Positions 1 through 7,602 of a DNA stretch of 18,791 bases are shown in pieces. The translations under genes were made by a program, and so were the position numbers. A model generated the notes under the pieces. That model was not told the origin of the DNA. It saw only the letters and a program-made list of their open reading frames with translations, and did not search any database. Each line of letters opens with the position of its first letter. The stretch's first letter is position 1. Origin of the DNA: Deltaproteobacteria bacterium. Lineage in GTDB: Bacteria; Desulfobacterota_B; Binatia; UBA9968. The DNA lies in assembly GCA_005879255.1 (NCBI GenBank), contig VBKY01000005.1, forward strand, positions 2,460 to 21,250, read 5' to 3'.

Positions 1-54
1 ATAGCCTTGTTAGGTCAGCAGCCCTTTCCAAAAAACAACAGGGACGTTAACTGC

Positions 55-297
55 TTAGATCCCGTCCTGAACCCTTAAGCGGAGTCTACCGTGAGTTGCA
101 GCCGCTGGGCTCCGGAAAGGCTCTGCCCAAGGATAGTCGCCGTATGACAGCCCGTCGTCGCGTAGGATGTTGCAGCAGTTCCAAAATTTCTGGACGATCG
201 GAGCAGAGGTGACTAATTTCTCTCGATTGCTATTTGGCTTTCCTTGAACCGCCTTTCCCCGTCCTTTTCTTTTTTCGGCGTACCGCGTGAAGGGCAA
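55..297 (-). pseudogene. hsdM: hsdM 5' fragment (type I methyltransferase N-terminus, truncated)
   Basis: The minus-strand frame contains IVQKFWNCCNILRDDGLSYG followed by DY, which is the signature start of type I restriction-modification M subunits (family form: QKLWNYCNxLRDDGxSYGDYVEQLTYLLFLKM). The match stops abruptly after GDY (about position 133). The expected VEQLTYLLFLKM helix is absent and unrelated residues run to a stop at 55. The ATG at 297 lies inside the upstream small HTH gene, so the original start was probably near 216-222, where no ATG survives. A rearrangement has therefore removed nearly all of hsdM, including the SAM-binding and NPPF motifs. It follows the SIR2 and HTH genes on the same strand. 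Identification is by recognising the family motif, not by a search. Confidence 0.7.
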
Positions 298-483
298 CGT
301 TAATTGTGTTTGGAGTTGTCGCTAATAGATGGGCAATCTCCGTGTTTGAAAAGCCACACCGGCTTAACCGGTCTGCTTTTAGCTTTGGTCAAGATCACCC
401 ATGTGAGTAGCATAGAGGGCGCCAAGAACCATACTGATTCGTTCCATCGCTACGATCAGTCGATAGTCGGTGTCATCATTCAC
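230..483 (-). pseudogene. Small HTH (sigma-region-4-like) protein, frameshifted
   Basis: A GTG start at 483 overlaps the SIR2 stop (GTGA). The first frame gives a helical N-terminus (YRLIVAMERISMVLGALY) and stops at TAA after about 34 codons. A -1 shift near 378-386 opens a second frame that reads KADRLSRCGFSNTEIAHLLA then TTPNTINVALHAVRRKKK and ends at TAG 230-232. The second half has the form of an HTH of the sigma-70 region 4 type (GFSNxEIAxLLxTTPNTINVALH), followed by a basic tail. It lies directly upstream of the hsdM fragment, so it was probably a regulator of that operon. Either the frameshift is a real mutation or there is one base error; both parts look recently functional. Confidence 0.55.
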
Positions 484-1536
484 GTTTTTAGCTCCCTTCG
501 AAGAAACATTTCAAAGCTTGGATAGCCGGTGGTTGCTTTATAGCTGCCTTTGAGTGTTTTCTGCCATTTTCGACGAGTTTTCGTGCCCGCAACGAAAATG
601 GTGCGCTTGAATGGTTGATCTTTTTCCTTCCTGTATTTCGCCACACGGCTAAGTAGGGCGCGGAGGTGAAAGTCGGTATCAATAAGCGAACATCCGATTA
701 CAACTAACATTTCTGCGGCAAGCAATTTTTGAAACGCCTCAGTCCACAGCTTTCTCCAATGGCCATGCTCAAATATCTTTCCATAAACCGGCGGGACGAT
801 CTGACGGATATGGCCGTTAATTTCATTTCGCCGCGGACCGGTAACGCGCACCGGTTTACTTGCAAAAACTTTGGACAGGGTGGCGTAGCTTCCGCGGACG
901 AACCAGTTTATCGAGCCGTGCAATTTGAGGAGTGACACGCGAGGAGTACGTCCGTTTTCGTCTGAGTGATTGGGCGCCCACTCTACTTTTCTCGATCCAC
1001 CTCCAAGTCTATAGCCAGCCTTCGGATTCCAACCACGTCGAACAAGGGCTGAATCCAGAAGAGTGTCGTAGTTTAGAGAAATAATTGCATCGTCTGACCC
1101 CAATTTGCCAGCCAGGCGGTCATAACCGGTGTTTTGCTTCGCTTTCGTGTCGAGAAGAGCCAAGATATCAAACGTCAAACATAAAAAGTCCTCGATCTCC
1201 TTCCGGTTGGCCAACCGGTGGCTTCCTGCCGGGGCGAGCCCTATAAATCTCCGGAAAATCCTTCGCAATGTATAGAAGACTGAATGCCTCTTCCATGGTT
1301 GGAAGTCCCCTTACGGGAATGTCTTCCTTGAAAACATGCTTCAATCTAGCAAGCCGCTTTGCATCTGTTGAATTGTTGCCCATTCCTTTCGCGTATGTCT
1401 CAGCAACCTGAAAAAAATCAGCATTAAGCGGCGGCTTAACGCGTTTGCCATTTAGCAAGACATGTCGAAGCGCGCCACGCGACGCACCGGCGCCAAGTAA
1501 GAGAACTGTACTAAAGCTCCGCCCTCCGAGAGTCAT
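480..1536 (-). pseudogene. SIR2-domain (NAD+-binding) protein, split by a frameshift
   Basis: Two overlapping minus frames together make one SIR2-like protein of about 350 residues. The 5' frame (1536 to ~1230) begins with VLLLGAGASRGA, the NAD-binding GAGxS motif at residues 15-19. The 3' frame (~1235 to 480) has SLNYDTLLDSA, LLKLHGSINWF with the catalytic-type His, and VVIGCSLIDTDFHLRALL, the usual C-terminal SIR2 strand. A +1 shift near 1225-1240 joins ...FPEIYRA to PAGSHRLANRKEIEDF. SIR2 domains in defence loci are known NAD+ hydrolases acting in abortive infection (as in Thoeris ThsA or DSR systems). The same role here is inferred from the motifs and from the adjoining type I R-M genes. 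The ATG at 1534-1536 abuts the end of the IS200 relic. With one base corrected it would be complete. Confidence 0.7.
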
Positions 1537-1539
1537 GTA

Positions 1540-1558
1540 CCTCCGGCAAAGCCGGAGG
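1540..1558. repeat. IS200-type end hairpin (right end)
   Basis: The arms cctccggc and gccggagg form a perfect 8-bp stem around a 3-nt loop. It lies 3 nt from the ATG of the SIR2 frame. On the minus strand the distal arm ends in GGAGG, four bases before that ATG. Confidence 0.8.
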
Positions 1559-1569
1559 CTTGATTTGTG

Positions 1570-1603
1570 AACCGCTCAAAGCGGTTTGGCCGGCTACGCC
1601 GGC
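1570..1603. repeat. Two subterminal palindromes of the IS relic
   Basis: The hairpin aaccgc-tcaaa-gcggtt lies at 1570-1586 and the hairpin gccggc-tac-gccggc at 1589-1603, in tandem just 3' of the tnpA stop. They probably belong to the right end of the element. Confidence 0.6.
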
Positions 1604-1610
1604 ACGCTTC

Positions 1611-1908
1611 CTATTCGAACATCTTCAGTTGATCGAGTCGACGATCTTCTTTCTCTTGCTCTCTGATGTAATTTCGCACCTGCGCCTCGTCCCGCCCCAC
1701 CGTCGACACGTAATAGCCCTCGCCCAAAAATTCAACCCAACAAAGTTCTTCGCCTTGATGTACCCCACCACCCCGGATACCGAATACTTCGGCGGGATCG
1801 ACAACATCATGTGAACATGATCGCCCATCAGATGCCCTTCGGGATGAACACCACATGATACTTGCATTCCCATTTCGTGTGCTTTAGGTTCTCTTTGCTA
1901 TTATTCAC
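1611..1908 (-). pseudogene. tnpA: tnpA, IS200-family Y1 transposase remnant
   Basis: A GTG at 1906-1908 follows a good GAGGAGG ribosome site. The first frame reads HTKWECKYHVVFIPK and then hits a stop. A second frame continues EGHLMGDHVHMMLSIPPKYS (containing the HUH-type HVH) and VVGYIKAKNFVGLNFWAR. A third frame supplies GYYVSTVGRDEAQVRNYIRE, with the likely nucleophile Tyr, and ends LDQLKMFE at TAG 1611. Compared with intact TnpA (about 140-150 residues), the segment between IPK and EGHLM and the segment between GYIKAK and NFVG are both missing, and there is a further frameshift. It cannot make active transposase, though it might still be mobilised by a related element elsewhere. Confidence 0.8.
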
Positions 1909-1993
1909 TTTAGCCTCCTCTCCGTTGAGCCACGAGCGGTTCACCGGATTGGAGGCTTTCTCTCGATTGCCGTAAATGTCAAACTTTCTCAGT

Positions 1994-2012
1994 CCCCCAG
2001 CAAAGCTGGGGG
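1994..2012. repeat. IS200-type end hairpin (left end)
   Basis: The arms cccccagc and gctggggg form a perfect 8-bp stem around AAA. It has the same stem and loop size as the hairpin at 1540-1558 and marks the tnpA-proximal end of the element, about 38 bp after the winged-helix gene stop. Confidence 0.75.
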
Positions 2013-2049
2013 TTTACCCTCGATTAATCATTTTTCAAACTTAACCGTA

Positions 2050-2382
2050 TTAGCGTCTAACCCCCAGCCTCTTCTTGCCTCTCGCGGAAGCCTCTGGAAT
2101 TGCGTAAATATGAAGCGGCCTCGTTTCTTTGTTTTCCCCTATTGAAAACATCACTCCATTTCGAATCCAGCGCTTGACGGTTCGGCTAAAGTTGCCCTGA
2201 TCAAGCCTTACTTTTTTTGCTATGTCATTCTGACTGGTGTTACCGTCGCAAAGATTGAATGCCTTAATTTGCTTTTTCCCAGGTCCCACAATTGCCAGAA
2301 CTGCATCCTGAGGTACGGCGGCCCGACCGACCACATGTAGCAGGCACTGGAGTAGTTGATTCGTGTGTTCGTCTGTTTGCAT
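2050..2382 (-). CDS. Small winged-helix/HTH DNA-binding protein
   Basis: This 110-residue protein starts at ATG 2380-2382, chosen because AAGGGAGA lies just upstream; an in-frame TTG at 2406 is a weaker alternative. Residues ~30-105 look like a winged helix: IKAFNLCDGNTSQNDIAKKV then RLDQGNFSRTVKRWIRNGVM, where NTSQNDIAKKV is helix 2 and QGNFSRTVKRWI the recognition helix, followed by a hydrophobic wing (LHIYAIPEA) and a basic tail (RGKKRLGVRR). The fold resembles MarR/ArsR-type wHTH proteins. It starts about 45 bp after hsdS on the same strand, so it is likely part of the R-M operon and may regulate it. This is the only island gene whose frame is intact. No specific family name can be given. 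Confidence 0.65.
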   Translation of the reverse strand: MQTDEHTNQLLQCLLHVVGRAAVPQDAVLAIVGPGKKQIKAFNLCDGNTSQNDIAKKVRLDQGNFSRTVKRWIRNGVMFSIGENKETRPLHIYAIPEASARGKKRLGVRR

Positions 2383-2427
2383 GTCTGCTTCTCCCTTTCT
2401 TGCCAATTCGGCGACGCAACTATTCCG

Positions 2428-3902
2428 TCACGCATTGAGTCTTTCTGCTCCTTCTGTTGTATCTCGATAACTATTGGCGAGTTGTCCCTCAAACGCGCGC
2501 TGCAAGATCGACTGGCGCAGACGGCTGGCGCGCTGGAGATTGGCGTTCACGACGGATTCCAGTTCCTCCACCACGCTCAAGCGGCGCTCCACTTCGGCGA
2601 CGATGCGCGTCTGCTCGGCGAGGGGCGGGAGCGGAATTGCAAGCGCCTGAAGCTTTGTGCCGTTCACGTTGGCTTGCCCGACCTGTTGACTGACGACATT
2701 GGCAATCCACGCGCGACCGAAAACGGAGTTAATAAAATAGCTAACAAAATCGGGAACGCAGCCGATACATAATCGAACGCGAATCAAATACGAAGCGAAT
2801 GAGCACGGGTGCAGAGTCTGTTTGAACACCGCCGTCTTGCCAACAAGTTCGGCGCTGTTAGTGCGGTTGAAAAGCAGGTCTCCACTCGCGAGCAATAACT
2901 CAGGGAATTCATCATGTGCCTTCGGCAAATACTTCAATTTAGCGAAATCAAATTTACCGTCTTGGATGTTTCCCATTCGCAGGACTGGAACACCGGTTGA
3001 ATCATCGTTCGTCTTGGCTGAAGTCCCGTATTGAACTCGCGTTGAAAGCTGTTCGACGCTTGCCCACACCCACCCATCGGGGATTGGTGAGAGATTGGCG
3101 GTGTCGGCTGCGGCGGGTTCTTTGTATTTTCTCTTTCCGTTCCATTTCTGGCGCCGTTCCGTGAGAATGCGTTCGAGAAGTTGGGTGCCGGTTTCGTAGG
3201 TGCGGGCTTCTTGGCGGGCGAGTTCGGCTTCGGTGGGGACGAGTTTGCCTTCGCAGGCGGCTTTGAGAACGGCGGCACGGTAACGTTTGAGATTGGCCTG
3301 CACACGCCGCAAGCCTGCGACTCCCACCTCTAGCCGCGTGAATTGCTTCTCGGTCTCCGCGACAATGGCGTTCTGTTCTTCCAGCGGTGGGAAAGGGATC
3401 GGTATTTGTTCGATTTGGGTTGGACTGATGTTGGGTTGAGCCGCGCCGTAAGCTTTTTTCAAAACTTGTCGCGTAATCTGCTGAACCAGAAGCGAAATAA
3501 AGCGCGGGTTACAAGCCTCCGCTGACAAGATACGGAATCGTCCCACGCGCTGGTTCAACAAGGCTGGCGAATCTATGTCGAACGTGGCCATTTTGCCTGT
3601 GGTTGCACCCGACATCGCGATGAGCGTGTCACCGCGTTTAAGAACAAGTCCGTATGGACGTCGAGTTTGCTTGCAGGTAGGTACACAGTATCTGAATCGA
3701 AACTAACTTTTCCATTGACAAGGTTTGAAATGCGCACGAGTGGAATACCACTTTTTTGATACTCTTGACTCTTGAATGCAAAGCCGCCCTGAACCTTACA
3801 CACATCACCGAATTTTAATCGCTTCCAGCCGACAGTTTGAGAGGAGCTGTTCTCTGAAGACAGTAGCTGCCCGGAAGTTAGCAGTTCGCGACCGTGAATC
3901 AC
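2428..3902 (-). pseudogene. hsdS: hsdS, type I R-M specificity subunit, frameshifted
   Basis: The GTG start at 3902 overlaps the hsdR stop (GTGA). The 5' frame (3902 to ~3650) has VGWKRLKFGDVCKVQGGFAF and GIPLVRISNLVNGKVSF, the start of target-recognition domain 1. A -1 shift near 3636-3660 moves to the frame LVLKRGDTLIAMSGATTGKM, which continues to 2428. That part holds the end of TRD1 (IPIPFPPLEEQNAIVAETEK), the central conserved helix (RYRAAVLKAACEGKLVPTEA), TRD2 (PIPDGWVWASVEQLSTRVQY ... VPVLRMGNIQDG) and the distal conserved helix (LPPLAEQTRIVAEVERRLSV ... LRQSILQRAFEGQL). Restored, it would be about 490 residues with the normal two-TRD layout that fixes the bipartite recognition site. 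Only the single break makes it non-functional. Confidence 0.85.
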
Positions 3903-6725
3903 GCTGCCAATACCTCATTGAGTTCATCGAGTAACTTCGGAAGCTCTGGACCGAAAAGTTGATGTGCTTTTCCCAACCCACCGCGTTGGCTGAACGGCGC
4001 GTAGTTAAAGTCGTTGGATTCAATGCTGAGGCTGGTAGCGATGTGGTCGCAGATGAGTTCGAGCCAGGCGCGCTGTTCGGGCGTAAAGCCAATATCCTTA
4101 GCGATGTTTCTTTCGATCCATTCGATGAAACGGTGATGGACTGTCTGCGCAAAAGGTTCAAGAACCTGCTCGCGTTCCAGCGCGAAGCGAACAAGAGCGA
4201 CGAGGTCGGCGAAGCGGCCGGCTTGGGAGCGTCCTTTGACTTTCTTCGGGACGACGGCGGCGAAGGCGTCCCAGAGGCGGTCTTCGGTCCAGGCGGCGTG
4301 TTCTTCGCGGAGTTTTTTCTCCAGCTCCTTGAGCATCGGCTCGGTGAGTCGGTGACGGTATGGACGGCTGTAGAGCAGTTGGAGCGCGGTGATCTCGGCT
4401 TTGTGCTTTTCGATGTAGTCGCGGAACGAGGTAATGACTTGTTCCGCGTTTTGGGTCGTTTGTTGAGACGCACCGGCAAAGAGCACGCGGTCGCGGGTGA
4501 TGACATCGATGACTTGCTCGCTGGCCTGATGGACCTTGATCAAGAGCTGTCGCAGCGCGGGATTGCTCGCCAGCGGCGCGACGGCTTCTTGCATGAGCTT
4601 GCCTTGTGCAGCCTGTAAATCCTTGTCGCTCGGTCGGAAATACGGCTCTTTGCCTTCCTTGGCTTTGGCTTCGACATTGTCGGGATTCGTCGAGGCGAGC
4701 AGCGTCTGCGCGATCTCGCAAAGCGTCTGGCCTTTCGCCGTCGTGCGCACTTCACTCGCAAGCGCTTCGTCGAAGCGTTTTTCCAAACGAACCAGGCGAC
4801 CGGCGAGGCTTTCGAGCACTTCCGGTTCGCGATTGCCAAGGGAAATGGCGTCGAGCAGTTTATCGAACGCAACCGTACGCTTTTTCTCCAGGGGGCGGGA
4901 GTCGGTCAGGTCGGTTTCGCAGACGCCGACTGCGTCGACAATGATGAAACGGTTTTTGCGCTTGATGCCGGGATTCACCTGCTAAGTAACCGCGCGATCT
5001 GACGGAGCGCATGAAGAAAACGATCTCCAACGGTTTGACATCCGTGCCGGTGGCGATCATGTCGACGGTGACGGCGATGCGCGGGTTGTAGCTGTTGCGG
5101 AAGGCCTGGAGGATTTGGTCCGGTGAGAGGTTCGATACCTTCTTCCAGACGACTTCTTCCACCTCTTTCCCATCGGGTCCGGTTTTCCTTTCGACATCGC
5201 GCACGAAGCCCGTCCGATAAGTGATCTTTTGACAAAAGTCATTGCCTTTGTCGAAGACCTCGCGGCAGATGCGCACGATATCGTCGGCGTGGGAGTCGTC
5301 TTTGGCGAAGATCAATGTCTTCGGCACTTGATCCCTTCCAGGAAAGATTTCCGTAAAGAGTCTGTCCCGGAAGGTTTGGAGCACCGTGCGGATCTGATCC
5401 TCGGCGACCACGTCGCGGTCGAGCTGGTTGGCGTCGTATTGAAAGTCGTCGTCGAGTTGCTCCCAGCGCTTCTTGCGCGTCTGGCGATCGCGCTTGTCGA
5501 CGTAGAAGCCGGCGTCGATCTTGGCGCCTTGGGCGGTGATTTCGGTCTGGATTCGATAGACGTCGTAGTTGACGTTGACGCCGTCGGCAACCGCCTTTTC
5601 GTGGTTGTACTCCATCACCAGGTTCTGATTGAAAAAGCCGAAGGTCTGCTTCGACGGCGTCGCTGTTAGGCCGATGAGATGGGCGTCGAAATATTCCAAC
5701 ACCTGGCGCCAGAGATTGTAGATCGAACGGTGGCACTCGTCTGTGATGATGATATCGAAGGTGTCGATTGGGATCGCCGGGTTGTATTCTATGGGCGGGG
5801 CTTCTTTGAAGAGCTGCTCCAATCCCTGGACCGATCGCTCGTCAGTTTCTTCATCAAGCTCCTGGCCCTTGAGCATGGAGTAGAGACGCTGGATCGTGCC
5901 GATGCAAACCTTTGCCGTGGTGTCGAGAATGTTCGAGGTCAAGCGCTGGAGGACGTACTCCTCGTGGAATTTATAGTTGTTGTATGGCGACTCATACTGC
6001 TGAAACTCTTTGAGCGTCTGTTTCCCAAGGTTGCCGCGATCGACTAAAAAGAGCACGCGCTTGGCGCCGGCGAACTTGATCAAACGGTAGCTCAAGACAA
6101 TGGCGAGAAGCGTTTTGCCGGACCCCGTCGCCATCTGCACGAGCGCTCGCGGCCGGTTGTCGCGCAACGATTGCTCGATGTTCGCAATCGCTTGCGGCTT
6201 GGGCGGCCACAAGTCATCGATCAGCGGCGGCATATGCTGCATGCGGCTAAGAAAGTTACCCTTACGCGTGGCATAATCGGCGATCGTGTCGACGGCTTGA
6301 GGGCGCGCCTCGTTTTCTACCCAGTTAAGCAATGTTTCAGGACGGTGAAACGCAAATACGTTGCGGCTGCGCGGCAGGGGATCGAGGCGGTTGGTAAAGC
6401 GAGTTTCAGTACCTGTGGATTCGAAAGAGAAAGGCAGCGGCGAACGCCAGGCGGAGATTCCAAACGGCACGCCCTTTACGTATTTTTCGGACTGCTCTTC
6501 GACACCGGTGAGTAAATGACCCGCGGGTTTGGCCTCGATCGTGCCGATCGCCTTGCCGTCGACAAAGAGCGTGTAGTCCGGTTCGCCGGTCTTGAAGGAC
6601 AGCTCGCGCACCGCAACGCCGCGCGACGCGGATAAGTTCACGGATCGCTTGTCCTGTACAACCCAATTGCAAAGCGCGAGAAGCGTGTCGATTTCTTTGC
6701 GGGCTAGTTCCTCAGGATCGGGCAT
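3899..6725 (-). pseudogene. hsdR: hsdR, type I R-M restriction subunit, internal deletion
   Basis: The start at ATG 6723-6725 (MPDPEELARKEIDTLLALCN) fits the family; an upstream in-frame alternative is at 6764. The N-terminal nuclease has GEPDYTLFVDG...GTIEAKP (D50, E64, K66). The SF2 motor follows: Walker A MATGSGKT at 198-205, DECH at 329-332, TATP at 354-357, and later AVTVDMIATGTDVKPLEIVF. After FFMRSVRSRGYL the frame breaks near 4978-4990 and resumes in another frame as VNPGIKRKNRFIIVDAVGV, running to 3899. About 15-18 residues are missing, precisely the FEQMKGRGVR segment (helicase motif VI). Translocation and therefore cleavage should be abolished even if the frame were restored. It is first in the minus-strand operon and overlaps hsdS by GTGA. 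Confidence 0.88.
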
Positions 6726-7037
6726 GTCGCAGTGGGTAGAGCGCCGGTCTCCCCTAGAAGACAAATTTGGCGGAGTTTAAGCTATATACCGGCTTAAATA
6801 CAAACCGTGAGGGGAACGTGATCGTGGGCTTGAAAGGTGCCGTGTTTTGGGGGCAAGAAATAGACGTGGTCGTGTCCGTGCGCGTTTCCAAAGGAGGCAC
6901 GCGGCAGAGTGTTGAAACGCGACCAATCATAAACCGCGTCAAGGAGCGTCCTCGCGCGCGATGAATCGTTCAAAGTGTCTCTCCGCTGAGCGAAACCTTT
7001 GCGCTTTTGCGCTCTCTGCGGTGAAATGAATTCCGAG
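6726..7037. other. Intergenic stretch, no supported gene
   Basis: This lies between the hsdR start and the small gene at 7038. The short frames here have no recognisable motifs or ribosome sites. The part at 6995-7037 belongs to a dispersed repeat that also occurs near 8115-8163. No convincing hsdR promoter could be identified. Confidence 0.5.
6995..7037. repeat. Dispersed intergenic repeat, copy A
   Basis: The segment is built of tgcg/ctctgcggtgaa-type words and ends against the TAG stop of the small gene at 7038. It aligns with 8115-8163, roughly 70-75% by eye: gcgc..tgcg.t.ctct.g.ggtgaa..ga..tccga.ctacg. Both copies have the same orientation and both sit directly after a minus-strand stop codon. 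Confidence 0.5.
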
Positions 7038-7226
7038 CTACGTGACGCGGTCGTCAAGATTCCAAACGCACACTTTTCTCCCTCGCGCGCGCAAGAGCGG
7101 GGCGGCCGTCGCCCGAAGCCGTACCACAGTTCGGACCTTTTCCGAGAAAGGCAGCGCAGCCAGCTTGTGTCGGCGCGCTTCCTTCGCCACGAAAGGCCGG
7201 GCGATTTCCGGTTTCAGGATGTCCAT
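7038..7226 (-). CDS. Small basic protein following the toxin-antitoxin pair
   Basis: The 62-residue protein has a strong GGAGG ribosome site 5 nt before its ATG, and it starts 13 nt after the antitoxin stop, so it is very probably the third gene of the higBA operon. The sequence is rich in Arg/Lys/Ala (PEIARPFVAKEARRHKLAAL then PFSEKVRTVVRLRATAAPLL) and ends in RARGRKVCVWNLDD. It has no transmembrane or HTH signature. From memory, proteins of the form KPEIARAFxxKEARRxxLAALPFxEKVRxVVxLQxMAAPxLRARGRxVxVW recur in many bacteria as small accessory genes of unknown role, often near a nucleotidyltransferase or toxin gene. No such partner lies downstream here. Function unknown. Confidence 0.6.
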   Translation of the reverse strand: MDILKPEIARPFVAKEARRHKLAALPFSEKVRTVVRLRATAAPLLRARGRKVCVWNLDDRVT

Positions 7227-7239
7227 TGCTGCCTCCGGT

Positions 7240-7602
7240 TCATCTCCTTTTAGCTGTAGTGCGTTTCGGGCGATAGGATGCGGGGGATTCGGCTATCTGC
7301 ATCCCGCGGCTTTTTTCCGCCGGCTCGAACACGATGCGCACCCGGGCGTGCAAGACGCCGGCGACCCGGCGCAGGGTAGTGAGAGAGTGGCCTTCGTAGC
7401 CGGGAGACTCAAGGCGGCTGATCTGCTGCTGGGAGGTCTTGAGAAGCTTCGCAAGGTCCTTCTGGGAAAGTCCAGCCTGCTCGCGCAGCGCGGCAATCTG
7501 CAGCGCCACATCCCACGCTTCGCCCGCGTTCTTAAAGCGGGCGGCAAACGCCGGGTCCTTCAACTGTCTTTCGAGATAGCGGTCGAAATTGGTTCGTTTC
7601 AT
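7240..7602 (-). CDS. higA: HigA-type antitoxin, XRE-family HTH
   Basis: The 120-residue protein has a Cro/C1-type HTH at about residues 35-90: QIAALREQAGLSQKDLAKLL then KTSQQQISRLESPGYEGHSL, with the typical LSQxxLAxxLxxSQQxISRxE pattern. The N-terminal 30 residues (FDRYLERQLKDPAFAARFKN) are the usual HigA lead-in, and the C-terminal strand VRIVFEP is typical of this group. It follows the toxin with a 4-bp overlap (ATGA, 7599-7602), the toxin-first order that defines HigBA-like modules. It would neutralise the toxin and probably repress the shared promoter upstream of 7952. Confidence 0.85.
   Translation of the reverse strand: MKRTNFDRYLERQLKDPAFAARFKNAGEAWDVALQIAALREQAGLSQKDLAKLLKTSQQQISRLESPGYEGHSLTTLRRVAGVLHARVRIVFEPAEKSRGMQIAESPASYRPKRTTAKRR

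Larger units (their letters stand above)
1530..2015 (-). mobile_element. IS200/IS605-type element relic (non-autonomous)
   Basis: The unit of about 480 bp is bounded by two perfect 8-bp-stem hairpins with AAA loops (on the + strand), at 1540-1558 and 1994-2012, of the kind found at IS200/IS605 ends. Two more palindromes lie inside the right end, at 1570-1586 and 1589-1603. Between them is a broken Y1 transposase reading on the minus strand. There are no terminal inverted repeats or target duplications, as expected for this family. Exact cleavage sites cannot be placed from one copy, so the boundaries are approximate. It separates the winged-helix gene from the SIR2 gene in an otherwise continuous minus-strand run. 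Confidence 0.75.

Noticed and set aside
304..525. 73-residue + strand open frame
   Set aside because: Lies antisense to the small HTH gene, whose joined frames give a convincing family pattern.
1200..1268. Stop-codon readthrough (Sec) as explanation for the SIR2, hsdS and hsdR breaks
   Set aside because: These breaks need a change of reading frame or lack residues; none is an in-frame UGA like that at 17766.
1540..2012. Spaced hairpins considered as a CRISPR array
   Set aside because: Different palindromes at irregular spacing with a transposase remnant between them; no repeated unit with unique spacers.
3630..3660. Programmed -1 frameshift in hsdS at CTTAAAC
   Set aside because: The heptamer is not a proper X_XXY_YYZ site (CTT is not three equal bases) and no downstream pseudoknot was seen. 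hsdS genes do not normally use frameshifting, and neighbouring genes are also broken.
3959..4618. 219-residue + strand open frame
   Set aside because: Antisense to hsdR, with composition expected for a shadow of a GC-rich coding strand.
4536..4985. 149-residue + strand open frame
   Set aside because: It is the antisense shadow of the hsdR C-terminal region; no ribosome site or protein motif.
6767..6964. 65-residue + strand frame upstream of hsdR
   Set aside because: No ribosome site or known motif, and composition is unlike the neighbouring genes.
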